From Druceiella hillmani (Eukaryota > Arthropoda > Insecta > Lepidoptera > Hepialidae): a stretch of 64,000 bases of DNA. Each line of letters opens with the position of its first letter. Within the stretch, counting starts at the first letter, position 1. Of the stretch, positions 52,258 to 63,919 are shown in pieces. Below the pieces are notes generated by a model. It ran no database searches. It worked only from the letters and a program-made list of their open reading frames with translations, and was not told the origin of the DNA. Position numbers and translations under genes: made by a program. The stretch covers positions 9,997,001 through 10,061,000 of the forward strand of contig JAYKKI010000066.1 in the NCBI GenBank assembly GCA_039881145.1. The letters are read 5' to 3'.

Positions 52258-53040
52258 TTATTAATTTAAAAAAAAACGACAAATTTATTTGAATTGGAAG
52301 GATCGCTAAATATATGGTCAATGTAGATTCAAATATATCATATAATTATCAATTTTATTTTCAGGAACTAATACATGTGATTCTACAGTTTCATACTTTC
52401 CACTCTTGTTTTCACTACTTGTTTTCACTCGCGAAAACATAATTTAAAAAAAATAATTTCTTTTTCATTTAAACATTTAGAGAAATGATTTGTAGTTCTC
52501 CATTAATATTTATTTAAAACAAATTAATTTATACTTCCGAATTTGAATATAATACATGCCATGCCATTTCCTTTCGTTTCCCAATATTAATATTTACTTT
52601 TCTTCTTTACCTTGATTTAATTAATCTACGTTTTCAATTATCAATCCAGGAAAAATCACTATCAAATTTTTTTTCGCCGATGGAAGTTTGCTTGCTTTCT
52701 CATCCAAATACCACGGAGCCAAAAAGGAAGCGTTACGATTTCAACAGTGCATCAATTTATATAAGTTAGTTCCTACGTAGGAGCTAAACAGAATTATTAA
52801 TTTTGATAAACAGAGAGTCCGGGGTTTCATTTAAATAAATAGAAAATTTTAGGTTAAAAATGAAGTAAGCAAAAAGTGATTAAAAATTGCTTAATAGAAA
52901 AAGTTATTTGAACAAACTATATTAAAAAAGAAACAAGTAAATGCACAGTCATGGCTTTGTAAACGAAAATTCGTTCTCTATATGCTATTTCTATTTTACC
53001 AACCTTAGTAGTAAAAATTAATAATTTAAAAAACTTTAAA
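52258..53040. other. Non-coding A+T-rich DNA, no gene seen
   Basis: 52870-52940 shows weak similarity to the outer flank of the foldback element's right arm (reverse complement of about 53390-53430), so part of this spacer may belong to that element. Confidence 0.4.
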
Positions 53041-53390
53041 AAAAACACGCTTTCATAAATACGGCACTAAAAGCAAAAAATTATTATGAAACCTATTTTC
53101 TCTGTCTACTCTGTAAAGACTTTAGCGTAAGCCATATTTTTTATTGAGTATAATATTTGAGGGCAAAATTATGGGATGTTTTAGTAAAATATAAGTATAA
53201 GTAAAATATTAAGTATTCATTTACCTAATATTAATTTGAGAAGCAAATTTTTTGAAGGAAAAGGGTCCCACGCTTTTACATGCAATAAGAAACATGGCTT
53301 ACCCTAAAGTGCTTACAGAATAAATAGAGAAAACCGAATGCATGATTATTTTTTGTTTTTAGTGCAGTATTTATGAAAGCGTGTTTCTTT
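53041..53390. mobile_element. Foldback/MITE-like element with about 105-bp inverted arms
   Basis: The left arm 53041-53145 and right arm 53281-53390 are inverted copies with scattered substitutions and small indels. Matching landmarks are AACACGCTTTCATAAATAC against GTATTTATGAAAGCGTGTT, GCACTAAAAGCAAAAAATTA against its mirrored form, and GTAAGCCAT against ATGGCTTAC. The 135-bp interior shows no coding potential. Ends and target duplication could not be fixed, so a DNA-transposon MITE and a segmental inverted duplication are both possible. Confidence 0.55.
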
Positions 53391-54827
53391 TTTAGTTTTT
53401 CTAACTATTAAATTATTTTTAATCGCTTTAGTTTATTAAAGGAGAGAATATTGTGTTGAACTTGGTTTATATAATTTTTTTAAATCTTTTGAAAATAATA
53501 TCACTTTATCAGAAAAAAAATTTACAGAATTTAAATTATGCAGCCTACTTGATTCGGTTGAGGTGTTTCTTCTTGATTCCTTATCTGTGGACGATTGAGC
53601 GTGTACACTTTTCATCTAAGCTAGTTCATTAGTGTTACAATGCTTCTTTCTTGTAAGTTTGGAACAATTTAATCCTTCAATCTGAAGTCCATGAGGTTAT
53701 TTTACGCTACTAAAATTACATAGGCTTGCCCAGACGCAAAGGTTCACTCTCCTAAATAAACCACTGCAAACCCACAGTTAAAAGTCCAAAAACGATTAGG
53801 ATATATTGTTTCCTAATTGAGTCATATAACTTTGTTGTGCATAATAAGCTGAACAGCCACCATTTTGAATAAATGTTAATCTCCACGGGGACATATGGAT
53901 TTTCCAAAAGAACTGATATTTGATAATTCTGCAGCGTTCTTCAAAATAAGACTTGCTTTGATTAAATAGTTACCAAGCTATGAGTAAATTTGCGAATGAA
54001 ATAGATTTAAGTCATTTTATGGAATAATCTAGTTTGCGGTAAACTTTGATTGGTATGATACTCATTTATCAGTGAATCCTTATTCGGTTCGTCATCAATC
54101 TTTTCGATCCAAATTAAAACTAGGTTCTTCTGATGAATTAAGATAATCTACACGTATTCTATTTTCCAAATACGCGAGAGCAATAGATTTTCTCAGATCC
54201 TTCAGATATCATTCGCGATAAAGATTAGTTGCAGCATTGCCTCTGCATTTCCCTTGAATGTAATGTTTATAAATGTATTCGTGTGGATTATATTGAGAAG
54301 AAATTATATTGAAGCGCAAAGACATATATAAAGTAAACAAAGAAGCTTGAAGAATTGCAGGTTATATAGATAAATAACACAGTTCATATACACAATATCA
54401 AAACACACAGTACAAGAAAAATAGGATGTGTAGCGTACACAGTGAACGAAGGCCATTATCTGTTTCTTATGAGTTTGTCGCCCACCGGTTAAGCTATCAA
54501 TTTCATCATTTAATTTAATCATTTAAGCTATGCCATTAAGTAAAATCTAAAAAAGCGTATCACCTTTTCAAAGCGCTATTATGTTTTGAAATATATAATA
54601 CAAAAATATATTGTATCATACAAATTGAATAGAAACTCCTCAGTGAGCTGTTTGGCTATAAGGTAGTACGTATTTTGTCTTTAATTTATGTTTTAAGGAT
54701 TAAATAAAACAATACATTTAATACGTCGTATTTTTATTTGCAACGAGAATTGTGAAAATTAAAATAGGACAATCAACTTTTACGTAGTATTTTTTAATAT
54801 TAATCTGTTAATCTAAAATAAGTTAAC
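53391..54827. other. Non-coding A+T-rich DNA, no gene seen
   Basis: The minus-strand frame at 54304-54522 has no motif. No repeat was recognised. Confidence 0.5.
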
Positions 54828-54839
54828 TACATAACTTTT

Positions 54840-55110
54840 GAATATATTTGGCGTTAATTTTGTGGAACTCCATTATTCACCATTAAATGAAACTACGTGA
54901 TGTAGTATTATTTTTACTTTCTTTAAGTACTTAACCACGTCTTAGGTTTCGTTGTATTACAATATCTTCAGGTAGGCTATTAGCCAAGATTTTTGCTATA
55001 TCTTTGCTAATAGCCCACCTGAAGATGTTGTAATACAACGAAACCTAGGTCGTGGTAAAGAACTTAAAGAAAGTAAAAATAATATTACATCACGTAGTTT
55101 TGTTGAATTG
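54840..55110 (-). mobile_element. Penelope-like inverted-arm short element, copy 7 (full length)
   Basis: The tail is on the left (GAATATATTTGGCG from 54840). Both arms are present around a centre with TTGCTATATCTTTGCTAAT. The inner right arm carries a consensus hammerhead core; the mirrored core in the left arm is damaged (GATATTG in helix II, GAC for GTC). The flanking duplication is TACATAACTTTT (54828-54839) against TACGTTACTTTT (55111-55122), two mismatches in 12. The outer end of the right arm is altered (GTTTTGTTGAATTG). Confidence 0.8.
55014..55055 (+). ncRNA. Hammerhead-ribozyme-like motif in copy 7
   Basis: Every element of the family consensus is present: CCCAC (55014-55018), CTGAAGA (55019-55025), T, GTTGT-AAT-ACAAC (55027-55039), GAA, ACC-TA-GGT (55043-55050), C55051, GTGG (55052-55055). 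The motif lies in the arm away from the tail, so it is transcribed on the strand opposite to the element's own orientation. Confidence 0.6.
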
Positions 55111-55122
55111 TACGTTACTTTT

Positions 55123-55724
55123 CTTAAATTAACACAGAAATTTGTTGTTTTTTGAAAAACTTGTATTAGAAAGCTTATGATTTAAAACAGATTCCATGCT
55201 ACATATCGTAACGCTAGGATTAATATGGATAAAGTTAAGATGAAAAACGTAACTGAACTTTATGAATACTGCTTGCATGATAGAAGACAGAAAGAGACCG
55301 GTTTGTTAACTGACTGAAAATCCAAGTAATCCCAGTGATATACTGTCGACTTCTACAACCGCGATCGAAGATCGCCGAAGGGAGTTCAGATCAATGAGGT
55401 AATATGCCACGAGGCTCATTTGACGGCCGAATACATATACCTTGAATACAATTACATTACATACGTTTAAAGCACCTCAAAATAAACAACACAAGCCTGT
55501 TATAATATTAATCTTATTTTAGAAAGTCAGCCTATAATGGTATTTCTAAAGATTTGAACGTAAATTAATCATTAGCGTAAGAAAATATTTGAATTTGAAT
55601 CTTAATGAAACAAAAAAACATGTTTAGTCGTGTCTTATAGTCAAGTTTGTAGTTTTAATAATTATAATATATTACGAAATTTTTGTAAATGCGATTTTGT
55701 AAAAAAAATATGTAAGTATTTTAA

Positions 55725-55794
<70 letters not shown>

Positions 55795-57357
55795 CGGTGA
55801 TATTATAAAGGTGATACGCTTTTTTATCTATATATATATATATATTGTTTTAAATATTATCGTTTTAAGTAATATATTTATTGTTTTGAACATATATTAT
55901 AAAGAGGCATAATGAAATGTGACTGCGACAACATAATCGCGAAAAAATGTATGTAATTATGCCTTATACGAAAATAAAATATTTATATCTTCAATGTGAA
56001 TAACATACAAGCTACAATAGTTTATTAACGAACTAACTTAAACTGTATAGGGCAATAAAGACCTGCTTTTACCTTCACCCAGATGGCATTGAGGAAAAAC
56101 GATCCGTGGCATTTTTCCGGTGAGAATTCACTCGCTCTAAAATTGTCACAACTTTTTATTCAATTTGACGTCCAAGTGCGTGACTTCTTGTTTACGACAA
56201 GTAATTCGTGCGAGGGTCTTTTTTGAATATATTTTACACATTTTTTTTAATATAATTTCAATAGTAATAATTAATCGCTTCCAGAATGATCAAATCCACG
56301 ATATGTTGCCAAAGTGCAAATTAAATTTACGTGATGTTTTTATTTTTGTTTTTCATTTAATTTCACAACAGGTGCTCTATATTTATTGATTTATTAACAA
56401 AACTTCTGTGCAAAAATAATTTACTTTTAGACGAGAAATAATTTGAATGAAAACAATGATAAAAACCATTAATTCCTCATCACAATCCTTCTTCTCATAT
56501 AACTAAATAAAACATTATCATAGTACAAAAAATTTAATAGTTATAAATACACGTATGAAGAAATACGTGCTGAAAAACTTTTCTAGATAAAAACAAAAAA
56601 GAAATATGTTTAAGTATGAAATAAGATATTTAATTAGAAAAATAAATTGGTAACCAATCCAACCAAAGCCTCTACTTGTTAAAAAATTACCTTGTAATTG
56701 AAACCGATTCAGATTTGGACTGGTATTTATATCTTATTAAAACGAATTGAAAAAATGATTCAAATATCTTAGCAATATAGAAGCATGTGAAGACTTACTT
56801 CACTAAATAAATTAAGTGAGGAATATAAGAATCATTTTCTGCTAGAACAATATACCTAAATTATTTAATTTTATTCCAAATTACACTTCCTTTTTAAAGA
56901 TTGACTACCATAGGTACTGAACTATTACATAAGTAAAAATAATGTAACACAATATATTTTAGTGTAAATTCAAAATCAAAAGAACCAAATTACATTGTAT
57001 TTTTTTGAATGAAGAAAGAGAGTTTGAAAATAATTTGTATGCTAACGAGTAATCAGACTTTTGGTAAGCTACTACTTTGTTTTAAAACGTTATCTATGTT
57101 TCGTCCGATGATATAAACTACTTATATCAAAGATGACACGATTACGAAGATATTTACTCAAGGGATCTTAAATTATTGCGGCTGGCATCAGTAAAATACC
57201 AGGTGGGACTAAAACGTGACTTGTATTTTCCGTGAAATAACATGGAATATATTATACATATACCAAGCATTAGAGAATGCCTGATTAAATTCAAAGTGGA
57301 ATGGTATTTTTTTCAAATGTTGACAACACATTTCTGCTAAAATTTTAAGCACTCAAA
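55123..57357. other. Non-coding A+T-rich DNA, no gene seen
   Basis: A mixed-composition patch at 55300-55440 contains GCGATCGAAGATCGCCG (an imperfect palindrome). The plus frame at 56165-56389 has no motif. Confidence 0.5.
55731..55791. repeat. (TA)n microsatellite
   Basis: About 60 bp of uninterrupted TA repeat, with a second short run at 55829-55846. Confidence 0.95.
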
Positions 57358-57370
57358 TTCAATATTCCTT

Positions 57371-57621
57371 ATTGAATATATTTGGTGTTAATTTTGTAGA
57401 AATTCATTATTCACAATTAAATGAAACTACGTGATGTAATATTATTTCTACTTTCTTTAATTTCTTTACCACGATCTAGGTTTCGATGTATTACAACATC
57501 TTCAGGTGGGATATTAGCAAATATTAAATATTATCTTTGCTAGAAATAATACTTAGATATATATTATCTTTGCTAGAAATAATAATAGAAATAATACTAC
57601 ACCACGTAGTTTAATTTAATT
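57371..57621 (-). mobile_element. Penelope-like inverted-arm short element, copy 8
   Basis: The tail is on the left (ATTGAATATATTTGG from 57371) and the left arm is complete. The centre and right arm are rearranged: TTATCTTTGCTAGAAATAAT occurs twice with a 33-bp period (57531 and 57564), then the outer right arm (ATAATACTACACCACGTAG) resumes. The flanking duplication is TTCAATATTCCTT (57358-57370) against TTCAATGTTCCTT (57622-57634), one mismatch in 13. Confidence 0.8.
57469..57510 (-). ncRNA. Hammerhead-like motif in copy 8, weakened
   Basis: CCCAC, CTGAAGA and GAAAC are kept on the minus strand, but helix II has one mismatched pair (GTTGT against ACATC) and helix III reads ACC against GAT, losing a pair. 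The cleavage triplet becomes ATC, still of the permitted N-U-H type. Likely a decayed motif. Confidence 0.4.
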
Positions 57622-57634
57622 TTCAATGTTCCTT

Positions 57635-58340
57635 TTAAACTGAATTTAAAGAAAGAAATATTATTTAAAATATCCAACTTGGCGGTAAATTTATAATAAT
57701 TTAGGATAGAGTCGAAATTGTTTTCTTCTAGCGTAGGCAGTAACTTCTTTGGGAATTGTATTTGTTTTAACAGATTTATTTATGATATCGGTTGCTCACT
57801 TCGATAAATACCTATTGATGAAATATAACACCACATAATATTTAAAATGTGTAATAAATATAATATAAAATATTAATCGTGTTTTAATTTTGAATTGAAG
57901 CCTTTAATATTGACTTTGAACTGTGAACTGAATATGTATGGTAGAATCACCGAGCAGGTTTTTTGACGATTTTCAGTCTAATGCGACAAGGTAATACGAC
58001 AATTCAAAGAAACACACATCTTCGTTTACTGGTTTTGGTAAATAATAATTCCTCACTTTATGCTTTTATAAAAAGGCAAAATTTTATTTAAAGATATATC
58101 GCTTGAAGAATTACACATCTTAGCGTATTCTCGAGTTAATTACCATTGATATTTAAGTAGGTAATATTCTCTAAATTCTTTTTAAAATCTATTTAAAATC
58201 TACATCCCAAACAAAATAAACTTCCCCATCCATTTATTAAGGATAACGCCTAGAACTGATTTCCCAGAGCTTAACGTATATAATTTAAAAATATTTAATA
58301 ATATATTTGTAAAAAAGCTGAAAGACATTTTTTCCGTTAT

Positions 58341-58342
<2 letters not shown>
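57635..58342. other. Non-coding A+T-rich DNA, no gene seen
   Basis: No frame or repeat of note between copy 8 and the next TA tract. Confidence 0.55.
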
Positions 58343-58401
<59 letters not shown>

Positions 58402-58419
58402 CTTTTTTTTTTTTTTCCG
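58343..58419. repeat. (TA)n microsatellite followed by a T tract
   Basis: About 56 bp of TA repeat passing into TTTTCTTTTTTTTTTTTTT. Confidence 0.95.
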
Positions 58420-58860
58420 TTAACATACGTTGAGAAGTATAAGGGAAAATTATTATTCTTATAATTGCTGAATCACTGGTTTTGGAGAAAAAGGTGTTCG
58501 AAGAAAAATATTTCTCACGATCCGAGGAATAATTTTTGTGCTAACACCTTTATCAAAATTTCCAATTTAGTTCAGTTGAAACGTTTCACACGATGTATAT
58601 TAATACGATATTGGTGGTGTAGGTGATGGGTGCATCCATGTTAATATTTAAGTGGGAGGCTGATGGCAAAAAACATGAATTGTGCAAGTATAGCTGGTAC
58701 TTGACGATATTTTTTATTAATTTCAATAATAAAACTTTATTTTGTATTGAATAAACGTTATTAAAAAATTGGTATTTTGTACTCAGTTTGTAAAGATTGA
58801 GGGCCAAATAAAGATATTCTGATTGTTCTTTAGCATTATTTCATTGAATTTAAAAAGTAG

Positions 58861-58967
58861 GGAATGGTTAACTATTTTAGTAACATCGAATTAAAATTTC
58901 CCTATTTAAGGAATTCCCTTAAATAGGGAAATTTTAATTCGATGTTACTAAAATAGTTAACCATTCC
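58861..58967. repeat. Near-perfect palindrome, 51-bp arms, 5-bp spacer
   Basis: The arm 58861-58911 (GGAATGGTTAACTATTTTAG ... TTTAAGG) is followed by AATTC and then by its exact reverse complement (58917-58967). No mismatch exists in 51 pairs. The arms do not match the Penelope-like family or any other repeat I see in this window, and the flanks (AAAAAGTAG and AACATTTAAC) show no duplication. Confidence 0.93.
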
Positions 58968-60205
58968 AACATTTAACATAACCATAGAAAGATTTTGTTA
59001 TAATGGTAGTATATTTTGTCAATTTTTCGCATCACAATAGATGTATATCTCGTTGCTACCATAATATCAACTGTCTTCTCAACCAATTTTCGACACCGAT
59101 TAATTTATTCCTTTACCGACCGGCAAGTTCATCCCTTCTCTTGCAATTTTCATTTCGTGGGATTGAATGATTCTATTGACTTCACAGTTGTAATACCACT
59201 ATTGAAGTATGGAAAGGGAAAAGAAAAGTGAAAATTACAAAAAAAACAAGAATAAATAAATAAAGTTGACGAAAGTAGCAGGTATTTCCATAATATTCAA
59301 ATTATGAATAAAACTAAAAAACGAGTGAAGAAATATGAGATTAAACGCCATATTGTTATTTCTGCAAGTACGTATTTGTCTAGTCGGATTATAATTAAAT
59401 CTGTTCGAGTTCATTTTTACGGCACGGTTCTAAATATCAATACTTTTTTAATGTGTATAAATACTTTATAAAAAAGATTGGATAAGGTTATTTTTCCTAT
59501 TTTCTTGTAACGCTAAATAACATTTGCAATTTATTTCGTTTTCGAATAAAAGAATTCAAATTGATATCGATATATTGTTTTAGGTCTCTTCCTTCTGGAC
59601 CCTCGACGATGCTCCTTTTACCTCTATAATTTAAAGCTAACTATATATAGTTTGTATTACAAAATTAGACAATAAGAGAGCATTCGAAAAAATTAAATAT
59701 AAGATTAGTACATTATAATTTTTAGAGTGAAGTAAATTATGATCCTTATATCGTATTTACTGCGTTTTACTTGCTTTTCACAAGCATTTATTTAACTTTA
59801 TTTTTTGTTTACCTCTCTGCTACAAATTTGGTAATGAAGTATTCATCTAATTTTCAAAGGCTCTAAACTTGAAATTATAGACATATACTTGTTATCGGTG
59901 ATAATATATGGCGGTGATGAGGTCAGTATATGTTGATGGGGAGGAAGGATGGGGAAAAGATTTCCTTAACATTTCAAATAAAAGGGCTTTTTAGACAAAA
60001 ATACTTTAATAAATATGTTTTATTTAATATTAGCTCTTGTTTTAATGATATGTTTCAGTATTTGTCCCACTCTTATTTTTATTTTCATAAACATCCAAAG
60101 TATGTCCATGCATTGTTCATTCCTAACCTTTATTTTTTGTATATGTTTTCAGTTTATTTAAAATTAAACGTAATATAAATTCTGTTAATTAAACGGTGCA
60201 CATTT
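58968..60205. other. Non-coding A+T-rich DNA, no gene seen
   Basis: The plus frames at 59016-59231 and 59930-60178 have no recognisable product. A short G+C-richer run near 59580-59625 could be a scrap of LINE on the minus strand but is too short to support. Confidence 0.45.
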
Positions 60206-60213
60206 ATATACAT

Positions 60214-60278
<65 letters not shown>

Positions 60279-60280
60279 TA
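60206..60280. repeat. (TA)n microsatellite with CATA start
   Basis: TATACATATACATACATA passes into about 55 bp of TA repeat and ends TATGTACATA. The neighbouring frame whose translation is a run of Y and I residues is this repeat. Confidence 0.95.
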
Positions 60281-62529
60281 TCTTTTCAGATTTCGCCCCC
60301 ATAATAAGTTATGGTATATTTGTACACCTAAAATTGCAAAGCTTTTTGAAATTCCTCAAATTGAAAAACCTCAAATTGGAAATATGAAGTATTTTGAACT
60401 TTTTACTTGAGTATCAAAGTACAATAAATTTATTTCTATTTATCGGCACTTTTAGCTTATAATGTTGCATGTCGCAGGGAATACAATCACCGGAAATATT
60501 TTTGTTTTATATATATATATACGGACAATATACAATATATATACATATTTATTTTCATAAATACGACGTTCGAAACGCTAAAATCCGTTAGCCAGAGTGA
60601 TAATTATAATTCATACCCATTAGGCTAGGTGATAATTATAATAGTTCGTTCAGAATAAGAAAAACAAAAAAGACGCTTTTTAATTAGTGCATTTGTAGTA
60701 GGATTACTTAATAGCAAAAACACAGATTATTAGCTTAGGAAAAATAAATATAATTTATGTATTAGGTGAAAAGATGAAATTGTTAATAGAAAACAGCAAC
60801 ATATGTATAGATAACAAGAAAAAAAGCAATTAAATTTTCTTCAGTATCAACATAACAGACAATTAATTTTTGTTAACAAAAAAATTCTTTGACCTAAATA
60901 TAGCTAGTTTTTACCACTATGAACAAACCTGTTTGGCACGAACAGAACGTGCATTGATGACATCCATATACACTTAGGCATATGTAAACATGTATAAGTA
61001 CATGGTATTTTCATGAAGTTATTTATACAGTTTATAAACTTGCGACTCAGTAGTATACTTCTCGGGTTCAACATTTTAGCAAATATGTCAAAAATTATGG
61101 TAAGATATATGAAAGGAAATAATTAACTCATTTGCTTTTCAAAAATTTCCATATAAAAATGTGTGGGTTTTTAATACGCTTTATAATTACACCAAATGTA
61201 TAATTATGATTGTACCTAATTTTCTACATCAAATTTCCACTCATTTTTTATGGACATTTTCAGTAATATCTCTAGAACTACCACATATAAAATGTCAAAA
61301 ATTTGTCTTTCCAATTGATACATTCGATAAAAGAAGTATTTAAAAGAATTCAGTGCTTTATTTATCGTTTAAAATTTTGGCATGAAGTTTTGAGTGATAA
61401 TTATTTACATATATGTGAGTTAGTCTGCTATTATGTATCACTACGATAAATTTCAAGTTTCTGTGTCAAGCAGTTTCTAAGCAATTCAGCTCTTATAGGC
61501 GTATAGACTAAAGGACACGGGAGGGATTTTATAAAAGTATATATTGAGGATCCGTTTTTTTTGTGAGCCATTGAACTCTAATAAAATGGTTCGAATTTAA
61601 ATACGAAACGCAGTATGTTCCCACGCACCTAAAGAGGTCGTCACGAAACCTCAAAGGAGTAATGGAACTCATTTATAACGCCCACGTGTTTTCTATTTCC
61701 AGGTTCCTTTCACTTTCATTTTTAGCCAACCTTCATCTTCATTTTACCAGGTAACGCCCGTAAGAATAATGACATGATGGAAACTAATTGTAGCGAGGTT
61801 CACGATAGACGTCGGGTTCTTTCAGCTTAGAGTGAGGTTAGTTACATTTTCAGATTACGTGAGTGATAAAATTCTCAGTTATATCACTCACGATTTATTA
61901 GGGGATTAACTTATTTGGACTTTACCTGAAGTGAATACGAGAAACGGCGAAACAGACAAAAAGAAAGATTCATTATTATATTTTACTTTTTTTTATTTGT
62001 TGATGCTAACCTACGAGTATGTAATTGAAAATTATGACTAACTACTAAAATTGCATATTTTATTTATTATACTCCTTATTTAAATAAAGTATATTTGAAC
62101 ATGTCTAATAACATTTTTATTAACAATTATCTAGCACAAAGAAATTAATAAGCTTTTTTAAAGAACTTGCTGAATATGATGCAATAATGGTATTTCCAAT
62201 AGCTCTATCCTGCAATAAGTGTACGAAGAGAAAAATATTCAAATTTCACTAGTTATCAGTCCCTCACAATAAATCCAATTATAAATTTTGTGTGTATGAC
62301 TAACGTTTGGAACAAGAGTAAATTTTTAGACCCTATTTAAATCAACCTTAGATTCTAAGGACTTCTTTTAGATACCAATATCTATAATGCACTAAAACAC
62401 GATGTAATGCAAATATGCCGTAAAATTATATTCTAACCCTGAGAGAAGTTAAAACAATAAACTGCGTAAAGATAATGCTGATTGTAAATAAAAAGATATA
62501 AAATAAATATATGGTTCGAATATGTAATA
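60281..62529. other. Non-coding DNA with a mixed-composition patch at 61600-61900
   Basis: The patch holds GGTAACGCCCGTAAGAATAA, a long pyrimidine run (TTCCTTTCACTTTCATTTTT) and an 11-bp perfect inverted repeat, CGTGAGTGATA/TATCACTCACG, at 61858-61892. No frame crosses it. The plus frame at 61161-61343 has no motif. A tandem AGGTGATAATTATAAT-like duplication lies at 60595-60642. Confidence 0.4.
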
Positions 62530-62542
62530 AAGGAATTATTTT

Positions 62543-62716
62543 CAGATATATCTTTGATATATCTTTGCTAATATCCCACCTGAAGATGTTGTAATGCAAC
62601 GAAACCTAGGTCGTGGTAAAGAAATTAAAGAAAGTAGAAATAATACTACATCACATAGTTTCATTTAATTGTGAATAATGAATTTCTACAAAATTAACGC
62701 CAAATATATTCAATAC
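62543..62716 (+). mobile_element. Penelope-like short element, copy 9 (5'-truncated)
   Basis: Starts in the family centre (ATATATCTTTGATATATC, then TTTGCTAATATCCCACC) and contains the complete right arm and tail, ending ATATTCAATA plus one C. A perfect 13-bp duplication, AAGGAATTATTTT, flanks it (62530-62542 and 62717-62729). Loss of the whole left arm with intact duplications is the signature of incomplete reverse transcription from the tail end, which identifies the tail as the 3' end. Confidence 0.85.
62575..62616 (+). ncRNA. Hammerhead-ribozyme-like motif in copy 9
   Basis: CCCAC (62575-62579), CTGAAGA (62580-62586), T, helix II GTTGT-AAT-GCAAC, GAAAC, CTAG, GTC (cleavage residue 62612), GTGG (62613-62616). 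The single change from consensus, A to G in helix II, turns an A-U pair into a G-U pair, so the helix is kept. All three helices can form. Confidence 0.6.
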
Positions 62717-63250
62717 AAGGAATTATTTTGTTATGGATAATGATCATTATTTCTTCATAAGTTTCAAAGGAACGTTAGTTTGAATAAAAAATATTAATCT
62801 CGTAAAGTATTAATTTTGAATTAGGAATAAATTATCGTTATAAGTTTCTTTGTTCCCTTTACCCTTAAGAAACTTTCTTGTAAGATAATTCGTACGAAAT
62901 ATGTCGAAAGCAAATAGACCTCTATTTTAAGACGGGTTAAACACACATCTCGTCCACGTCATTACTCGGCGTTAATAGCAGTTAACTTTCAAAATCAAGA
63001 TTAAAGTCGAGTAAATCTAAATGTGAAATGAAACCGGAAATTACAGAGCACGTGAAAGCTACAAATAAGTTCCATTACTATATAGAAATTCTGTGAATGA
63101 TTCATTATGTGCACAAGTGCTGTCTAAGTTCTGACTTTAAACTCGATATATTTTTAATATTAGCATTAAAAATCGAAATGAATTTCTAGGTTATATAAAC
63201 GACACATATATGGTAATTCTCAAGAATTTTTCATTTTAGTCTTAAAAATT

Positions 63251-63256
<6 letters not shown>

Positions 63257-63306
<50 letters not shown>

Positions 63307-63313
63307 TATATAC
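63257..63313. repeat. (TA)n microsatellite
   Basis: About 45 bp of pure TA repeat, then CATATATATATACA. Confidence 0.95.
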
Positions 63314-63879
63314 AAATATAAGGTTGATTTTCCAAATGGGTTTTAACTTCTCTTCAAATTTTTCTGTCAATTCAACATTTTTAATCTACTCAATACTTAA
63401 TTCAATTACTACTATATTAATTTACTCTATTCAAAACTCAGTCTTTATCCTAAAATATTTCAAAGTAAATATTTATTTCAAAACGTATTGAGATTAAAGA
63501 TGAGCATGCTTCTATTTTGTTTCATCTCGATGTTATAGAGGGTAGTTTATAATTTTAGTAAACAGGACCGCATCATTTTAGTACATTTTCTAAGCTCTTT
63601 CTGTGCTAATACAATTGTATTTTGCTAATGTTATTTTACTATTTGGATGGCAATTGGAAGCGCTTTCTATTTTACAAAAAAATATCAAATTGGTCACACT
63701 AAATTCATATATTACCAAGCTATACTTAAGTGAATTCATCATTTTAGGAACCATAAAAATAATAAGTAACATACCATGAAAATTTGCTCCAAAATATTTG
63801 AAATGGTGATTGTGATAAAAGTTCCTCTGAAACGTCTTTTAAATAACGCCGATTGCTGTAAAAAATCAATAGCTCTTCT

Positions 63880-63918
<39 letters not shown>

Positions 63919-63919
63919 C
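63880..63919. repeat. (TA)n microsatellite
   Basis: About 40 bp of TA repeat with one GT interruption. Confidence 0.93.

Noticed and set aside
59575..59640. Possible LINE C-terminal scrap on the minus strand (GKRSIVEGPEGRD)
   Set aside because: Too short and the neighbouring conserved blocks are absent; chance cannot be excluded.
60196..60387. 63-codon frame with a Y-I repeat tract
   Set aside because: Translation of the (TA)n microsatellite.
1300..62716. Interpretation of the inverted-arm family as cut-and-paste MITEs
   Set aside because: Duplications vary around 9-14 bp, truncation is one-sided, the tail is present on only one end, and copy 5 carries a Penelope-like fragment.
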